A stretch of 5,151 bases of DNA, from positions 1,867 through 7,017 of the forward strand of contig DDBE01000120.1 in the NCBI GenBank assembly GCA_002332715.1, read 5' to 3'. Position 1 is the first letter of the stretch, and every line of letters begins with the position of its first letter. The translations under genes were made by a program, and so were the position numbers. The notes beneath the pieces are model-generated. The model saw only the letters and a list, made by a program, of their open reading frames with translations, was not told where the DNA came from and searched no databases. The DNA comes from Flavobacteriales bacterium UBA2040. GTDB taxonomy: Bacteria; Bacteroidota; Bacteroidia; Flavobacteriales_D; Crocinitomicaceae. Shown here one piece after another: positions 1-5,151 of this stretch.

Positions 1-701
1 TTTTTCTCAAACCAATCATCGAAGAAGAAGATACGGGAATAAGGACTGTTCTTTATTGTCGAGATTACACCTTCTTCACGAAGATCTAATTCACCGATAA
101 TGACATAACACATCACCAAAACTGCGGCAATCATGAAAAAGGTTTGAAGCGTGTCTGTCCAAATTATGGTCTTGATTCCTCCTTTGTTGGTGTACACCCA
201 AATTAGGGCAATAGAGAAAAATACTGTTACTTCAAAAGGAACATTTAAACCATCGAAAAGAAACAACTGTAATACATTTGCAACGAGCAGCAAGCGGATA
301 GATGCTCCGAGCAAGCGAGAACCAAGGAAGAAAATGGCACCTGTTTTATGTGAATAGAATCCGAATCGCTCTTGCAGGTAGGAATAGATGGAGGTTAAAT
401 TCATTCTGTAATAAATCGGCATGAGAACGTAGGCAACGATGATGTATCCGATTAGGTAACCGAAAACAACTTGCATGTAGGAAAATTGGTTATCGGGATT
501 GCCTACCCAACCTGGAATACTGATGAAAGTTACACCGGAAAGTGAAGCGCCAATCATCCCAAAAGCAACGAGGTACCAAGGTGATTTTTTATTACCTGTG
601 AAAAAGGAATCGTTATCAGCACCTCGGGAGGTGAAATGAGCCACAAGGAGCAGTAGACCGAAGTATGCAGCAATTAAGGCAATAATTAGATATGGACTCA
701 T
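1..701 (-). CDS. Sodium:solute symporter (SSS family), N-terminal part, truncated by the window edge
   Basis: The reverse strand from the ATG at 701 reads open for 233 codons to the left edge with no stop, so the gene continues outside the window. The product is an inner-membrane Na+-coupled symporter of the SSS/SGLT family; the substrate (sugar, amino acid, sialic acid or other) cannot be told from this part. Visible evidence: hydrophobic segments at about residues 4-20, 43-65, 75-95, 121-148, 158-170 and 187-203; the early glycine/serine-rich broken helix with GASLSGVTFIS at 51-61; the motif YSYLQERFG at 106-114; and the family hallmark GGIKTIIWTDTLQ at 174-186, which follows a transmembrane segment in SSS proteins. 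Full family members are usually about 500-600 residues, so less than half is present. The start is chosen because it puts the first helix right at the N-terminus, as the family has. No Shine-Dalgarno site is seen. Family assignment is firm. Confidence 0.92.
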   Translation of the reverse strand, partial: MSPYLIIALIAAYFGLLLLVAHFTSRGADNDSFFTGNKKSPWYLVAFGMIGASLSGVTFISIPGWVGNPDNQFSYMQVVFGYLIGYIIVAYVLMPIYYRMNLTSIYSYLQERFGFYSHKTGAIFFLGSRLLGASIRLLLVANVLQLFLFDGLNVPFEVTVFFSIALIWVYTNKGGIKTIIWTDTLQTFFMIAAVLVMCYVIIGELDLREEGVISTIKNSPYSRIFFFDDWFEK

Positions 702-723
702 ACAATTGTTTTTACAAGGTTAA

Positions 724-753
724 GAAATATATTAATTCGGAAAGCTTGTGAAA
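724..753 (-). promoter_or_regulatory. Candidate Bacteroidetes-type promoter for the symporter gene
   Basis: On the minus strand there is TTTC (753-750), an 18-base spacer and TATATTTC (731-724), one mismatch in each element from the Bacteroidetes TTTG / TAnnTTTG pattern. It ends 22 bases before the symporter ATG at 701, a suitable distance. AT-rich DNA gives chance matches, so this is a candidate only. Confidence 0.35.
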
Positions 754-790
754 TGATTTGGTAATGCATGAATTAATGTTGAAAACGAAA

Positions 791-824
791 TAAAATTCGA
801 AAATTTTAAACTTTTCGAATTTTA
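791..824. repeat. Perfect 13-bp inverted repeat with 8-base loop
   Basis: The left arm 791-803 (TAAAATTCGAAAA) and right arm 812-824 (TTTTCGAATTTTA) are exact reverse complements around the 8-base centre 804-811. Each arm carries a TTCGAA palindrome. The right part also forms an imperfect tandem repeat: TTCGAA followed by TTTTAAACTTT occurs at 796-814 and again at 814-830. Because the flanking genes diverge, it is not in a normal terminator position; an operator for a dimeric regulator, or a dispersed intergenic repeat, are both possible. The symmetry is certain and the function unknown. Confidence 0.8.
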
Positions 825-1003
825 AACTTTCAAACTTTTAAATATTTCGAACTCCTTCTGACAGTCAAATAGTTAAGTTGTAATAAAATATAAAACACTA
901 CCAATTAAAACTCTTTTCCTAAATCTTTCAATGTCAGCTTTCACCTCCAAAACCCATGTAACCACTTCCCTATTTCGAATTATGCAATTATCACTGTTGA
1001 AAA

Positions 1004-1031
1004 TTGTAACGCAACCATACACAGATATAAT
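1004..1031 (+). promoter_or_regulatory. Weak candidate promoter for the 1056 gene
   Basis: TTGTAA (1004-1009), a 16-base spacer and TATAAT (1026-1031) lie 24 bases before the ATG at 1056. The -10 is a perfect sigma70 hexamer and the TTG core also suits a Bacteroidetes -33. An overlapping TATCTTTA at 1033-1040 resembles TAnnTTTG but has no -33 partner at the right spacing. Which, if either, is used cannot be decided by eye. Confidence 0.3.
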
Positions 1032-1055
1032 TTATCTTTACCAAAAAACCAAACA

Positions 1056-1577
1056 ATGGATATCGCACTTCAAATCATACTATCAGTTGCCCCGGCAGTA
1101 GTTGTCTTTTTTACAACCGCACTTTTCTTGCGTAAACAAGGAGAAAAAGAAATGAGAACCGCTCATATGGACATGAAAAAAGAGCGTCAAAAACATTTTT
1201 TACCGGAACGAACAGACGCTTATCAACGAGCGGTATTGTTATTGGAACGCATTCACCCGAATTCATTAATCATGCGCGTGCACAATCCAGGATTGCCAGC
1301 CAAAGCCTTTCAGGCAGACCTATTATCTGCTGTTCGTGAAGAATACGACCACAATGTAGCTCAACAACTATTCGTTTCCAATGAAGCGTGGGGATTGCTT
1401 AAAAAAGCCAAAGATGAAACGGTTAAAATCATCAACATAGCAGGTGAAAAAATGAGTGCTACAAGTATGTCGACAGATTTGGCACAAAAAATATTTGAAA
1501 TGGTAGGTGAAATCGGTGAATTACCAACGGAAATCGCACTAGATTACATGAAGAAAGAGTTTCAAGAACTGCTTTAA
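1056..1577 (+). CDS. Single-pass membrane protein of unknown function (resembles Bacteroidetes DUF7935-type proteins)
   Basis: A 173-residue protein with one N-terminal hydrophobic helix (about residues 6-25), then a basic, charged stretch (26-47), then a mostly helical soluble domain of about 125 residues. It has no signal-peptidase site, so it is probably anchored in the inner membrane; the basic KQGEKEMR... stretch right after the helix favours a cytoplasmic body. The segment LPERTDAYQRAVLLLERIHP (49-68) followed by NSLIMRV, and the later EEYDHNVAQQLFVS with a W at 112, match from memory a small conserved family of Flavobacteriia annotated only by a DUF number; I am confident of the resemblance but not of the exact accession. 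No catalytic motif is visible. It stands alone: a divergent gene lies to the left and a terminator begins 20 bases after its stop. The ATG is the first in frame and places the helix at the N-terminus. Confidence 0.85.
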   Translation: MDIALQIILSVAPAVVVFFTTALFLRKQGEKEMRTAHMDMKKERQKHFLPERTDAYQRAVLLLERIHPNSLIMRVHNPGLPAKAFQADLLSAVREEYDHNVAQQLFVSNEAWGLLKKAKDETVKIINIAGEKMSATSMSTDLAQKIFEMVGEIGELPTEIALDYMKKEFQELL

Positions 1578-1596
1578 GCCATTAAAATCTTTCGCA

Positions 1597-1644
1597 TAAA
1601 AAAGGAGTTCCTCCGATAGAAATCGGCAAGAAACTCCTTTTTTA
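1597..1644. terminator. Bidirectional composite hairpin terminator
   Basis: An outer 13-bp stem pairs 1597-1609 (T, six A, GGAGTT) with 1632-1644 (AACTCC, six T, A). Inside it a second stem CCGAT (1613-1617) / ATCGG (1622-1626) closes on the tetraloop AGAA. The A-tract on the left and T-tract on the right give a U-run on both strands, which fits its place between the convergent genes ending at 1577 (plus) and 1661 (minus). It should end transcripts of both the membrane-protein gene and the FKBP pair. Confidence 0.9.
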
Positions 1645-1660
1645 ATATAAATCTGTTTTT

Positions 1661-2587
1661 TTAGTACGGGGCAGCTTGCTCAGGCATTTTTGCCAAAGTG
1701 CCTTGAGGACCAAAGTTATTCAACTCCACATAAAACTTTAACGTTTCACATTGGTGTTGTAGACCATAGGCCATTTCCCAGGGAATATACAAGTTGTACT
1801 TCCCTCCTTTTTGCAGATTTGGAAATGCTGCTCCCCAACCAGGAATTACACCCGTTAAATTGAAAGCAGGAACACCTTGTTGAGTTTGCTGGCGCATCAT
1901 GAATGAATTTTCAACGGTATCACCAAAAGAATTCGTTAGAATATAGTCCACCTCAACATCACTGTTTGGAGCTGGATTTGGTCCAGAACCTGCTTTGATC
2001 GTTTCGATTACAATTCCACCTTCGATAACCTGAATATTAGACAACTTATTCGCTTTTGCCATCAATGCCGAACCACTTTTCTTGTTAACACCAGAAATGA
2101 AGTCTGAAGCAATTTGATTTCTTCTCTCATCATTGATCAAAGTATCTTGTTGCAAAAGGGCATGACGGAAACCAGCACGTGCTTTTTTGACATCAACATC
2201 TTTCAAAACACCTTTCGAACTCCAAACATGATAAAAAATAGATCCAGCGATACCACCGATGCAATGCGATCCTTGCTTGCGGTAGGTAGAGTCATAATCC
2301 TTTCCGTCTCGTCCGTATAGCTTTTCCAGCGCATCTTGGCAATCTTGCCCCATCCGCTCTTGTTTATCGTGAATAGCAGTTTCAAAACCTGCTGCCATTT
2401 CGTCAAAATCTAATTTTTGAAGATTTGGATCCCCTTTTTCCAAGATGAATTTAGCTTGTTCTGCCCCTAAAATATAGGATAAGCTGTCCTTATCTGTTTT
2501 AAGTTCAACAATATCCTGAGCATCACCTTTATCACCACAACTTGTCATCGCTATCGCGATTAGAGCAACTAATCCTAATTTTATCAT
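1661..2587 (-). CDS. Lipoprotein FKBP-type peptidyl-prolyl isomerase with doubled N-terminal module and degenerate active site
   Basis: A 308-residue protein. Residues 1-16 form a lipoprotein signal with lipobox MTSC and acylated Cys17, so it should be anchored in an envelope membrane outside the cytoplasm. Residues about 34-91 and 107-168 look like two copies of the helical FKBP_N dimerisation module; both carry an L..(L/V)D....AGF..A(I/L) pattern (AGF at 66-68 and 138-140). The FKBP domain spans about 185-292. Compared with human FKBP12, Y26, F46, V55-I56, W59, Y82 and F99 are kept (Y214, F242, V247-I248, W251, Y274, F285), but the F36-D37 pair appears as V225-E226, and the loop after AYG is several residues shorter and lacks the usual I-P-P-F stretch. 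It may therefore be a weak isomerase or a pure chaperone. Three further cysteines (83, 109, 280) could form disulfides. Its ATG overlaps the stop of the upstream FKBP gene by four bases (ATGA), implying translational coupling. Fold is sure; activity is not. Confidence 0.9.
   Translation of the reverse strand: MIKLGLVALIAIAMTSCGDKGDAQDIVELKTDKDSLSYILGAEQAKFILEKGDPNLQKLDFDEMAAGFETAIHDKQERMGQDCQDALEKLYGRDGKDYDSTYRKQGSHCIGGIAGSIFYHVWSSKGVLKDVDVKKARAGFRHALLQQDTLINDERRNQIASDFISGVNKKSGSALMAKANKLSNIQVIEGGIVIETIKAGSGPNPAPNSDVEVDYILTNSFGDTVENSFMMRQQTQQGVPAFNLTGVIPGWGAAFPNLQKGGKYNLYIPWEMAYGLQHQCETLKFYVELNNFGPQGTLAKMPEQAAPY
2584..2587 (-). other. ATGA stop-start overlap coupling the two FKBP genes
   Basis: On the minus strand the bases 2587-2584 read ATGA: the ATG starts the lipoprotein FKBP and the TGA ends the FklB-type gene. 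This arrangement normally gives re-initiation by terminating ribosomes, so the two isomerases are probably made in linked amounts from one mRNA. Confidence 0.9.
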
Positions 2588-3186
2588 TCTACAATTTCTA
2601 ATAATTCAACATCAAATACTAAAGCCATGAAGGGCTGAATTGGTCCTCCTGGATGTGGACTTTCTCCATACGCCAACTCTTGAGGAATGTACAAACGGTA
2701 TTTCGATCCTTCATTCATCAATTGCAAAGCTTCTGTCCATCCTGGAATAACTTGGTTCACGCCAAAGCTAGCTGGAGAATTTCTTTCTACTGAGCTATCG
2801 AAAACTGTTCCGTCAATCAAAGTCCCGTGATAATGCACTTTCACCTGACTTGTTGCAGCTGGCTTTTTACCTTTTCCTTCTTTTACAATTTCATATTGCA
2901 ACCCAGAAACGGTTGTTTTTACACCTTCTTTTTTGAAGTTATCCGCTAAAAACTTTTCACCAATCTCTTTGTTCGCTTTGAATTGTTCTTGTACAGCAAC
3001 CGATAAATATTTTTGAATGATTTCATTCGCTTGTTCCGGTGAGTAAGGAGCTGGTTTCCCTTCGAAAACATCAGCAATAGCTTGTGCCATCACTCCCGGT
3101 TCAATTGATTGTAAATTTTGTTGCATTAAACTACCTGCAACACTCATTCCCACGCAGTAACTTACTGCTTTCATTTCTTCGTTCAT
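2584..3186 (-). CDS. FklB-type (FKBP) peptidyl-prolyl cis-trans isomerase, cytoplasmic
   Basis: A 200-residue protein close in length and layout to E. coli FklB (FKBP22). It catalyses cis-trans isomerisation of Xaa-Pro bonds. Residues 1-85 are the helical N-terminal dimerisation domain (FKBP_N), and about 95-198 the FKBP catalytic domain. All pocket residues known from human FKBP12 are present: Y119, F129, D130, F141, V146-I147, W150, Y173 and F191, with the strong signatures NQVIPGWTEAL (144-154), YIPQELAYGE (165-175) and VFDVELLEI (190-198). No signal peptide is present, and the codons between the ATG and the upstream stop at 3220-3222 hold no other ATG, so a cytoplasmic location is predicted. 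A second Met at residue 5 is a possible alternative start. It is the first gene of a two-gene unit, overlapping the lipoprotein FKBP by ATGA. Assignment is firm. Confidence 0.96.
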   Translation of the reverse strand: MNEEMKAVSYCVGMSVAGSLMQQNLQSIEPGVMAQAIADVFEGKPAPYSPEQANEIIQKYLSVAVQEQFKANKEIGEKFLADNFKKEGVKTTVSGLQYEIVKEGKGKKPAATSQVKVHYHGTLIDGTVFDSSVERNSPASFGVNQVIPGWTEALQLMNEGSKYRLYIPQELAYGESPHPGGPIQPFMALVFDVELLEIVE

Positions 3187-3202
3187 TAATAATAATTTTC
3201 GG

Positions 3203-3231
3203 CAAAGATAATCGAATACCTAGGTAGAAAA
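3203..3231 (-). promoter_or_regulatory. Probable promoter of the FKBP operon with an embedded palindrome
   Basis: Minus strand 3210-3203 reads TATCTTTG, an exact match to the Bacteroidetes -7 element TAnnTTTG. The -33 element is weak: TTTT at 3231-3228 with a 17-base spacer. The -7 ends 16 bases before the ATG at 3186, which implies a very short leader. The spacer contains the perfect 10-bp palindrome TACCTAGGTA (3217-3226), in the right place for a repressor to block RNA polymerase. The -7 match is direct; regulation is inference. Confidence 0.5.
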
Positions 3232-3287
3232 GAATATTGCTTCGATATTATTGTATTCAAAACCCTATCTTAAAGTTTTTTGTGAAA

Positions 3288-4616
3288 TTAGATAGCAATT
3301 TGATACTGAAGCACAACCATGTTTTTTCTCGAGGTTTGCACTTTATTCCCAGATACACTTTCAAAATTTGGTCGATTCTGTAGACCTAAAGTAAGTTTTG
3401 CTCCGTGTGTCCCATGCATCAGCCAATTTAATCCACCTTCGTACATCATCATGCTTTCGTCCAAATATTCGTAGGAACTAGCTTGAACGCTGGAATATAC
3501 TTGAAGCGATCCATTTTCTGGTAATAAATCATCTTTAAACTTATACGCCAACTGTGCATACAATGTTTGTCCTGTTCCGATCAAAGGCATAGAGTTTCCT
3601 CCTTGCAACGATGCTTCTGGACTAACTCCATTTGCTGGATTCATAACACCTAAATTCCGAATGAAATTTTCACCCATTTGGTAATCACTATACGCCACAT
3701 AAGCCGTGATTGCGTTATGTTTGTTGCTCAATGGTATTTCCAAAAAAACATCCGCCCCGAGCAATGTCATATCGCTGCTAACGGTATCATTGGTACTATT
3801 CAAAATCCACATCGCATCTTTTTGGTGAATAAAACCAGCTCCGATGTTCAAAATTTTCTTTTTACCCAAGTAGGTCCCCGTTGTGTATCCCAACTGATTA
3901 CTTTCCTTTTCAAAAAATTGATAGTTCACATACGCCTGCTGTTGCCATTTAGGCGGTTTCAAAGAAAAAACAGCTTGAGTTTGATTTACCGCAGGAAAAG
4001 CGACCAATGAATTGGCGGCAGACATGGGTTTCGTTAATGCTATTCGATAATCAAATCCTATTATTTGTCCCTTGACGTAAACGCTGAGTTTTCTTAAAAA
4101 TTGATCATTTATTCCATTTGTAACCTGCTGATACAAAGGTGCATCTACCCCTAAGATAGACCCGACACTTGAAGCTGAGTAACGTAACAAACCACTATAT
4201 CCTGTTAATCCTGCACCCATTGTGAAATAGCCTTTTGTGCTCACCTTGTATTCTCCTAATGCATCGTGAAAGAAACTTCCTGTTTGTTGTTTTGAGAGAT
4301 AGGAAAAATTGTTTTGGCCAAACTGGACGTGAAATCCAATTCTATCCGTTAATTGTCCAAATACATTGAATCTCAATCGGCGAATACCTATGTCTGAAGT
4401 GGTTGATTGATCGTAACCGTCGACCAAAGTACCCGTATTGTTTTCATTGTACCTTCCCCAAAATTGACCTAAAAAAGTCGCTTTAATAAACTGCGTTCCA
4501 CTCTCATTGAGGTTCTGCTTAAGCTCAGGAAGTTTGTAATTTTTTGGTGTTTCTTGTGCCCAATATTGACTAGTTGCAAGTATACAGATTAGGCCTATCG
4601 TTATTTTTTTCATCAT
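3288..4616 (-). CDS. Porin-like outer-membrane beta-barrel protein (OprP/OprO-like)
   Basis: A 442-residue protein with a Sec signal peptide (MMKK, hydrophobic 5-14, likely cut after YWA at residue 20). The mature part has alternating polar/hydrophobic strands rich in Y, F, G, N and Q, typical of an outer-membrane barrel, and ends in the hydrophobic strand MVVLQYQIAI, consistent with Bam-dependent insertion. The segments TFLGQFWGRYNENN (47-60), DIGIRRLRFNVFGQLTDRIG (75-94) followed by FHVQFG, then ALGEYKV (119-125) and the G-L-T-G-Y-S-G-L...SASS stretch (136-150) follow the pattern of phosphate-selective porin-like (OprP/OprO) proteins, although the substrate here is unknown. Two adjacent ATGs (4616 and 4613) are possible starts and make no functional difference. 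The FKBP pair follows 101 bp downstream on the same strand with no strong terminator between, so readthrough is possible. Barrel assignment is fairly sure; subfamily is tentative. Confidence 0.82.
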   Translation of the reverse strand: MMKKITIGLICILATSQYWAQETPKNYKLPELKQNLNESGTQFIKATFLGQFWGRYNENNTGTLVDGYDQSTTSDIGIRRLRFNVFGQLTDRIGFHVQFGQNNFSYLSKQQTGSFFHDALGEYKVSTKGYFTMGAGLTGYSGLLRYSASSVGSILGVDAPLYQQVTNGINDQFLRKLSVYVKGQIIGFDYRIALTKPMSAANSLVAFPAVNQTQAVFSLKPPKWQQQAYVNYQFFEKESNQLGYTTGTYLGKKKILNIGAGFIHQKDAMWILNSTNDTVSSDMTLLGADVFLEIPLSNKHNAITAYVAYSDYQMGENFIRNLGVMNPANGVSPEASLQGGNSMPLIGTGQTLYAQLAYKFKDDLLPENGSLQVYSSVQASSYEYLDESMMMYEGGLNWLMHGTHGAKLTLGLQNRPNFESVSGNKVQTSRKNMVVLQYQIAI

Positions 4617-4646
4617 GTAAATTTAAATATTATTAATTCATTTTCT

Positions 4647-4677
4647 CAAATAGAAAAGAGAATTCCTAACATCTAAA
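4647..4677 (-). promoter_or_regulatory. Probable Bacteroidetes-type promoter of the porin gene
   Basis: On the minus strand TTTA (4677-4674), a 19-base spacer and TCTATTTG (4654-4647) give one mismatch per element to TTTG-N19-TAnnTTTG with the canonical spacing. It lies 30 bases before the ATG at 4616. This is the best-spaced promoter candidate in the window. Confidence 0.5.
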
Positions 4678-4727
4678 CCTCATCAATTGCTGTAATAATG
4701 AGATTGAAAAAGGAGTGTTTTGAATGC

Positions 4728-4976
4728 TTATTTTGTGTTTCGGAACAACAGGTAATATCGTTTGAAAAACATTTTTTGATGAACATTTGGCTTAATTCCA
4801 CACAGCAGATAATCTAACTCATCATCTTCCTCAGTATCGACCCACCAATAATGATTGATTTTATCGCAAATCTTTTTTTCGATTTTTACTATAGAAGGTT
4901 GAGATAATTTTGAATTTAGAACTAAGCCATTCCCAAAAGATTGGAAAGACAAAAACAAAAAAATACTGAAAAACAA
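4728..4976 (-). CDS. Small putative exported protein, unknown; start non-canonical or frameshifted
   Basis: The open frame encodes about 82 residues from a TTG at 4976 that lies two codons after an in-frame TAG (4980-4982). It opens with a strongly hydrophobic stretch (FFSIFLFLSFQSFG) like a signal-peptide core but lacks the usual positively charged N-terminus. The rest is a short polar domain with NHYWWVDTEEDDELDYLL near residues 41-58, two cysteines and a basic tail. I recognise no family. In another frame, a GTG at 4990 gives V-K-N-R-I-C-F-S, exactly the basic start that is missing; one extra T in the T5 (4973-4969) or T7 (4963-4957) run would join it to this frame. So this may be a frameshifted gene, a sequence error, or a real TTG start. 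It lies between the porin gene and a T9SS-secreted protein gene, all on one strand. Confidence 0.5.
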   Translation of the reverse strand: MFFSIFLFLSFQSFGNGLVLNSKLSQPSIVKIEKKICDKINHYWWVDTEEDDELDYLLCGIKPNVHQKMFFKRYYLLFRNTK

Positions 4977-5010
4977 ATCCTATTCTTCACACCACAAAAT
5001 TACCCTTAGT

Positions 5011-5038
5011 TCAGATTAAAATAAAAAATTAACTCTGA
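5011..5038 (-). terminator. Weak AT-rich hairpin after the T9SS-cargo gene
   Basis: TCAGA (5011-5015) pairs with TCTGA (5034-5038), and the adjacent TTAA pairs with TTAA after a one-base bulge, giving a 9-bp stem with a 9-base loop 11 bases beyond the stop at 5049. The U-rich part sits in the loop rather than after the stem, so as an intrinsic terminator it is doubtful. Confidence 0.3.
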
Positions 5039-5048
5039 TTTAACAGGT

Positions 5049-5151
5049 CTAACGTTTCACGATTTTCAAAACAATAAATTCCTTTGAATTTGTGATTTCT
5101 AAAAAATACACACCGTTACTCAAATCACTGTAATTCAGCAAGATATTGCCC
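5049..5151 (-). CDS. C-terminal end of a T9SS type A sorting-domain protein (partial)
   Basis: The last 33 codons of a gene entering from the right edge are visible, ending at the TAG 5051-5049. The residues contain DLSNGVYFLEITNS followed by KEFIVLKIVKR and the stop. This is the closing part of the type A C-terminal domain that directs proteins through the type IX secretion system: the L..G.Y.L.I hairpin, then a strand ending in a basic K-x-V-K-R tail. The protein is therefore expected to be secreted or cell-surface attached; the signal is cleaved during export in known cases. Its functional part lies outside the window, so its role cannot be told. The sorting signal is recognisable despite the short length. 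Confidence 0.85.
   Translation of the reverse strand, partial: GNILLNYSDLSNGVYFLEITNSKEFIVLKIVKR

Larger units (their letters stand above)
702..1055. other. Divergent AT-rich intergenic region
   Basis: This 354-base gap separates the symporter (transcribed leftward) from the membrane-protein gene (transcribed rightward), so it should hold both promoters. It contains the inverted and tandem repeat at 791-830, further TTCGAA hexamers at 846-851 and 974-979, and candidate promoters near each gene. Between about 852 and 970 I see no structure. A 56-codon open frame at 931-1101 overlaps the start of the downstream gene and looks like chance. No RNA gene is recognisable. Confidence 0.7.

Noticed and set aside
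151..357. 68-residue open frame on the plus strand
   Set aside because: It lies fully inside the symporter gene on the opposite strand, has low-complexity Lys/Arg/Ser composition and no family resemblance.
791..824. Inverted repeat read as an intrinsic terminator
   Set aside because: Neither flanking gene ends here; both start from this region and run away from it.
702..1055. CRISPR or insertion-sequence remnant
   Set aside because: The repeats are only two adjacent imperfect copies without spacers, and there is no transposase frame or target duplication.
931..1101. 56-residue open frame on the plus strand upstream of and overlapping the 1056 gene
   Set aside because: It runs into the first 46 bases of the well-supported membrane-protein gene in another frame, covers the likely promoter, and has no recognisable domain.
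2114..2406. Open frames on both strands inside the lipoprotein FKBP gene
   Set aside because: They are alternative-frame readings of a gene whose own product has a clear domain structure.
3229..3287. Possible terminator between the porin and FKBP genes (AATAT/ATATT and AAAAC/GTTTT pairings)
   Set aside because: Stems are only 5 bp of mostly A-T pairs with large loops and no following U-run on the minus strand.
3678..4010. 110-residue open frame on the plus strand within the porin gene
   Set aside because: It is antisense to the porin gene, whose signal peptide and barrel pattern are clear; the antisense product resembles nothing.

Overview
The window is a low-GC stretch of chromosome from a member of the Bacteroidota, most likely a marine or freshwater Flavobacteriales-type bacterium; the genus cannot be fixed from the sequence. 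Three things point there. A partial gene at the right edge ends in a type IX secretion (T9SS) type A C-terminal sorting signal. Several gene starts are preceded by Bacteroidetes-style promoters (TTTG-like -33 and TAnnTTTG-like -7) rather than by Shine-Dalgarno sites. The 173-residue protein at 1056-1577 resembles a small membrane-protein family I know from that phylum.

Layout from left to right. 1-701 (minus) is the N-terminal part of a sodium:solute symporter that runs off the left edge. 702-1055 is a divergent, AT-rich intergenic region with a perfect 13-bp inverted repeat, a short tandem repeat and four TTCGAA hexamers. 1056-1577 (plus) is a single-pass membrane protein of unknown function. 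A composite hairpin at 1597-1644 serves as a bidirectional terminator for it and for the convergent FKBP genes. 2584-3186 and 1661-2587 (both minus) are two FKBP-type peptidyl-prolyl isomerase genes coupled by an ATGA overlap: first a canonical cytoplasmic FklB-type enzyme, then a lipoprotein with a doubled N-terminal module and a degenerate FKBP domain. 3288-4616 (minus) is an outer-membrane porin-like beta-barrel. 4728-4976 (minus) is a small putative exported protein whose 5' end looks frameshifted or non-canonical. 5049-5151 (minus) is the tail of a T9SS-secreted protein.

The centre of the window can be read as a cell-envelope block. The porin gene lies 101 bp upstream of the FKBP pair on the same strand, and the second FKBP is predicted to sit in a periplasm-facing or outer membrane as a lipoprotein, where folding factors serve outer-membrane proteins. 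That functional link is inference from position only. No mobile element, CRISPR array, tRNA or rRNA is visible. Most of the window is ordinary housekeeping or envelope content; the most unusual items are the divergent coupled FKBP pair, the doubled N-terminal module, the 791-824 inverted repeat and the disrupted start of the small exported protein.
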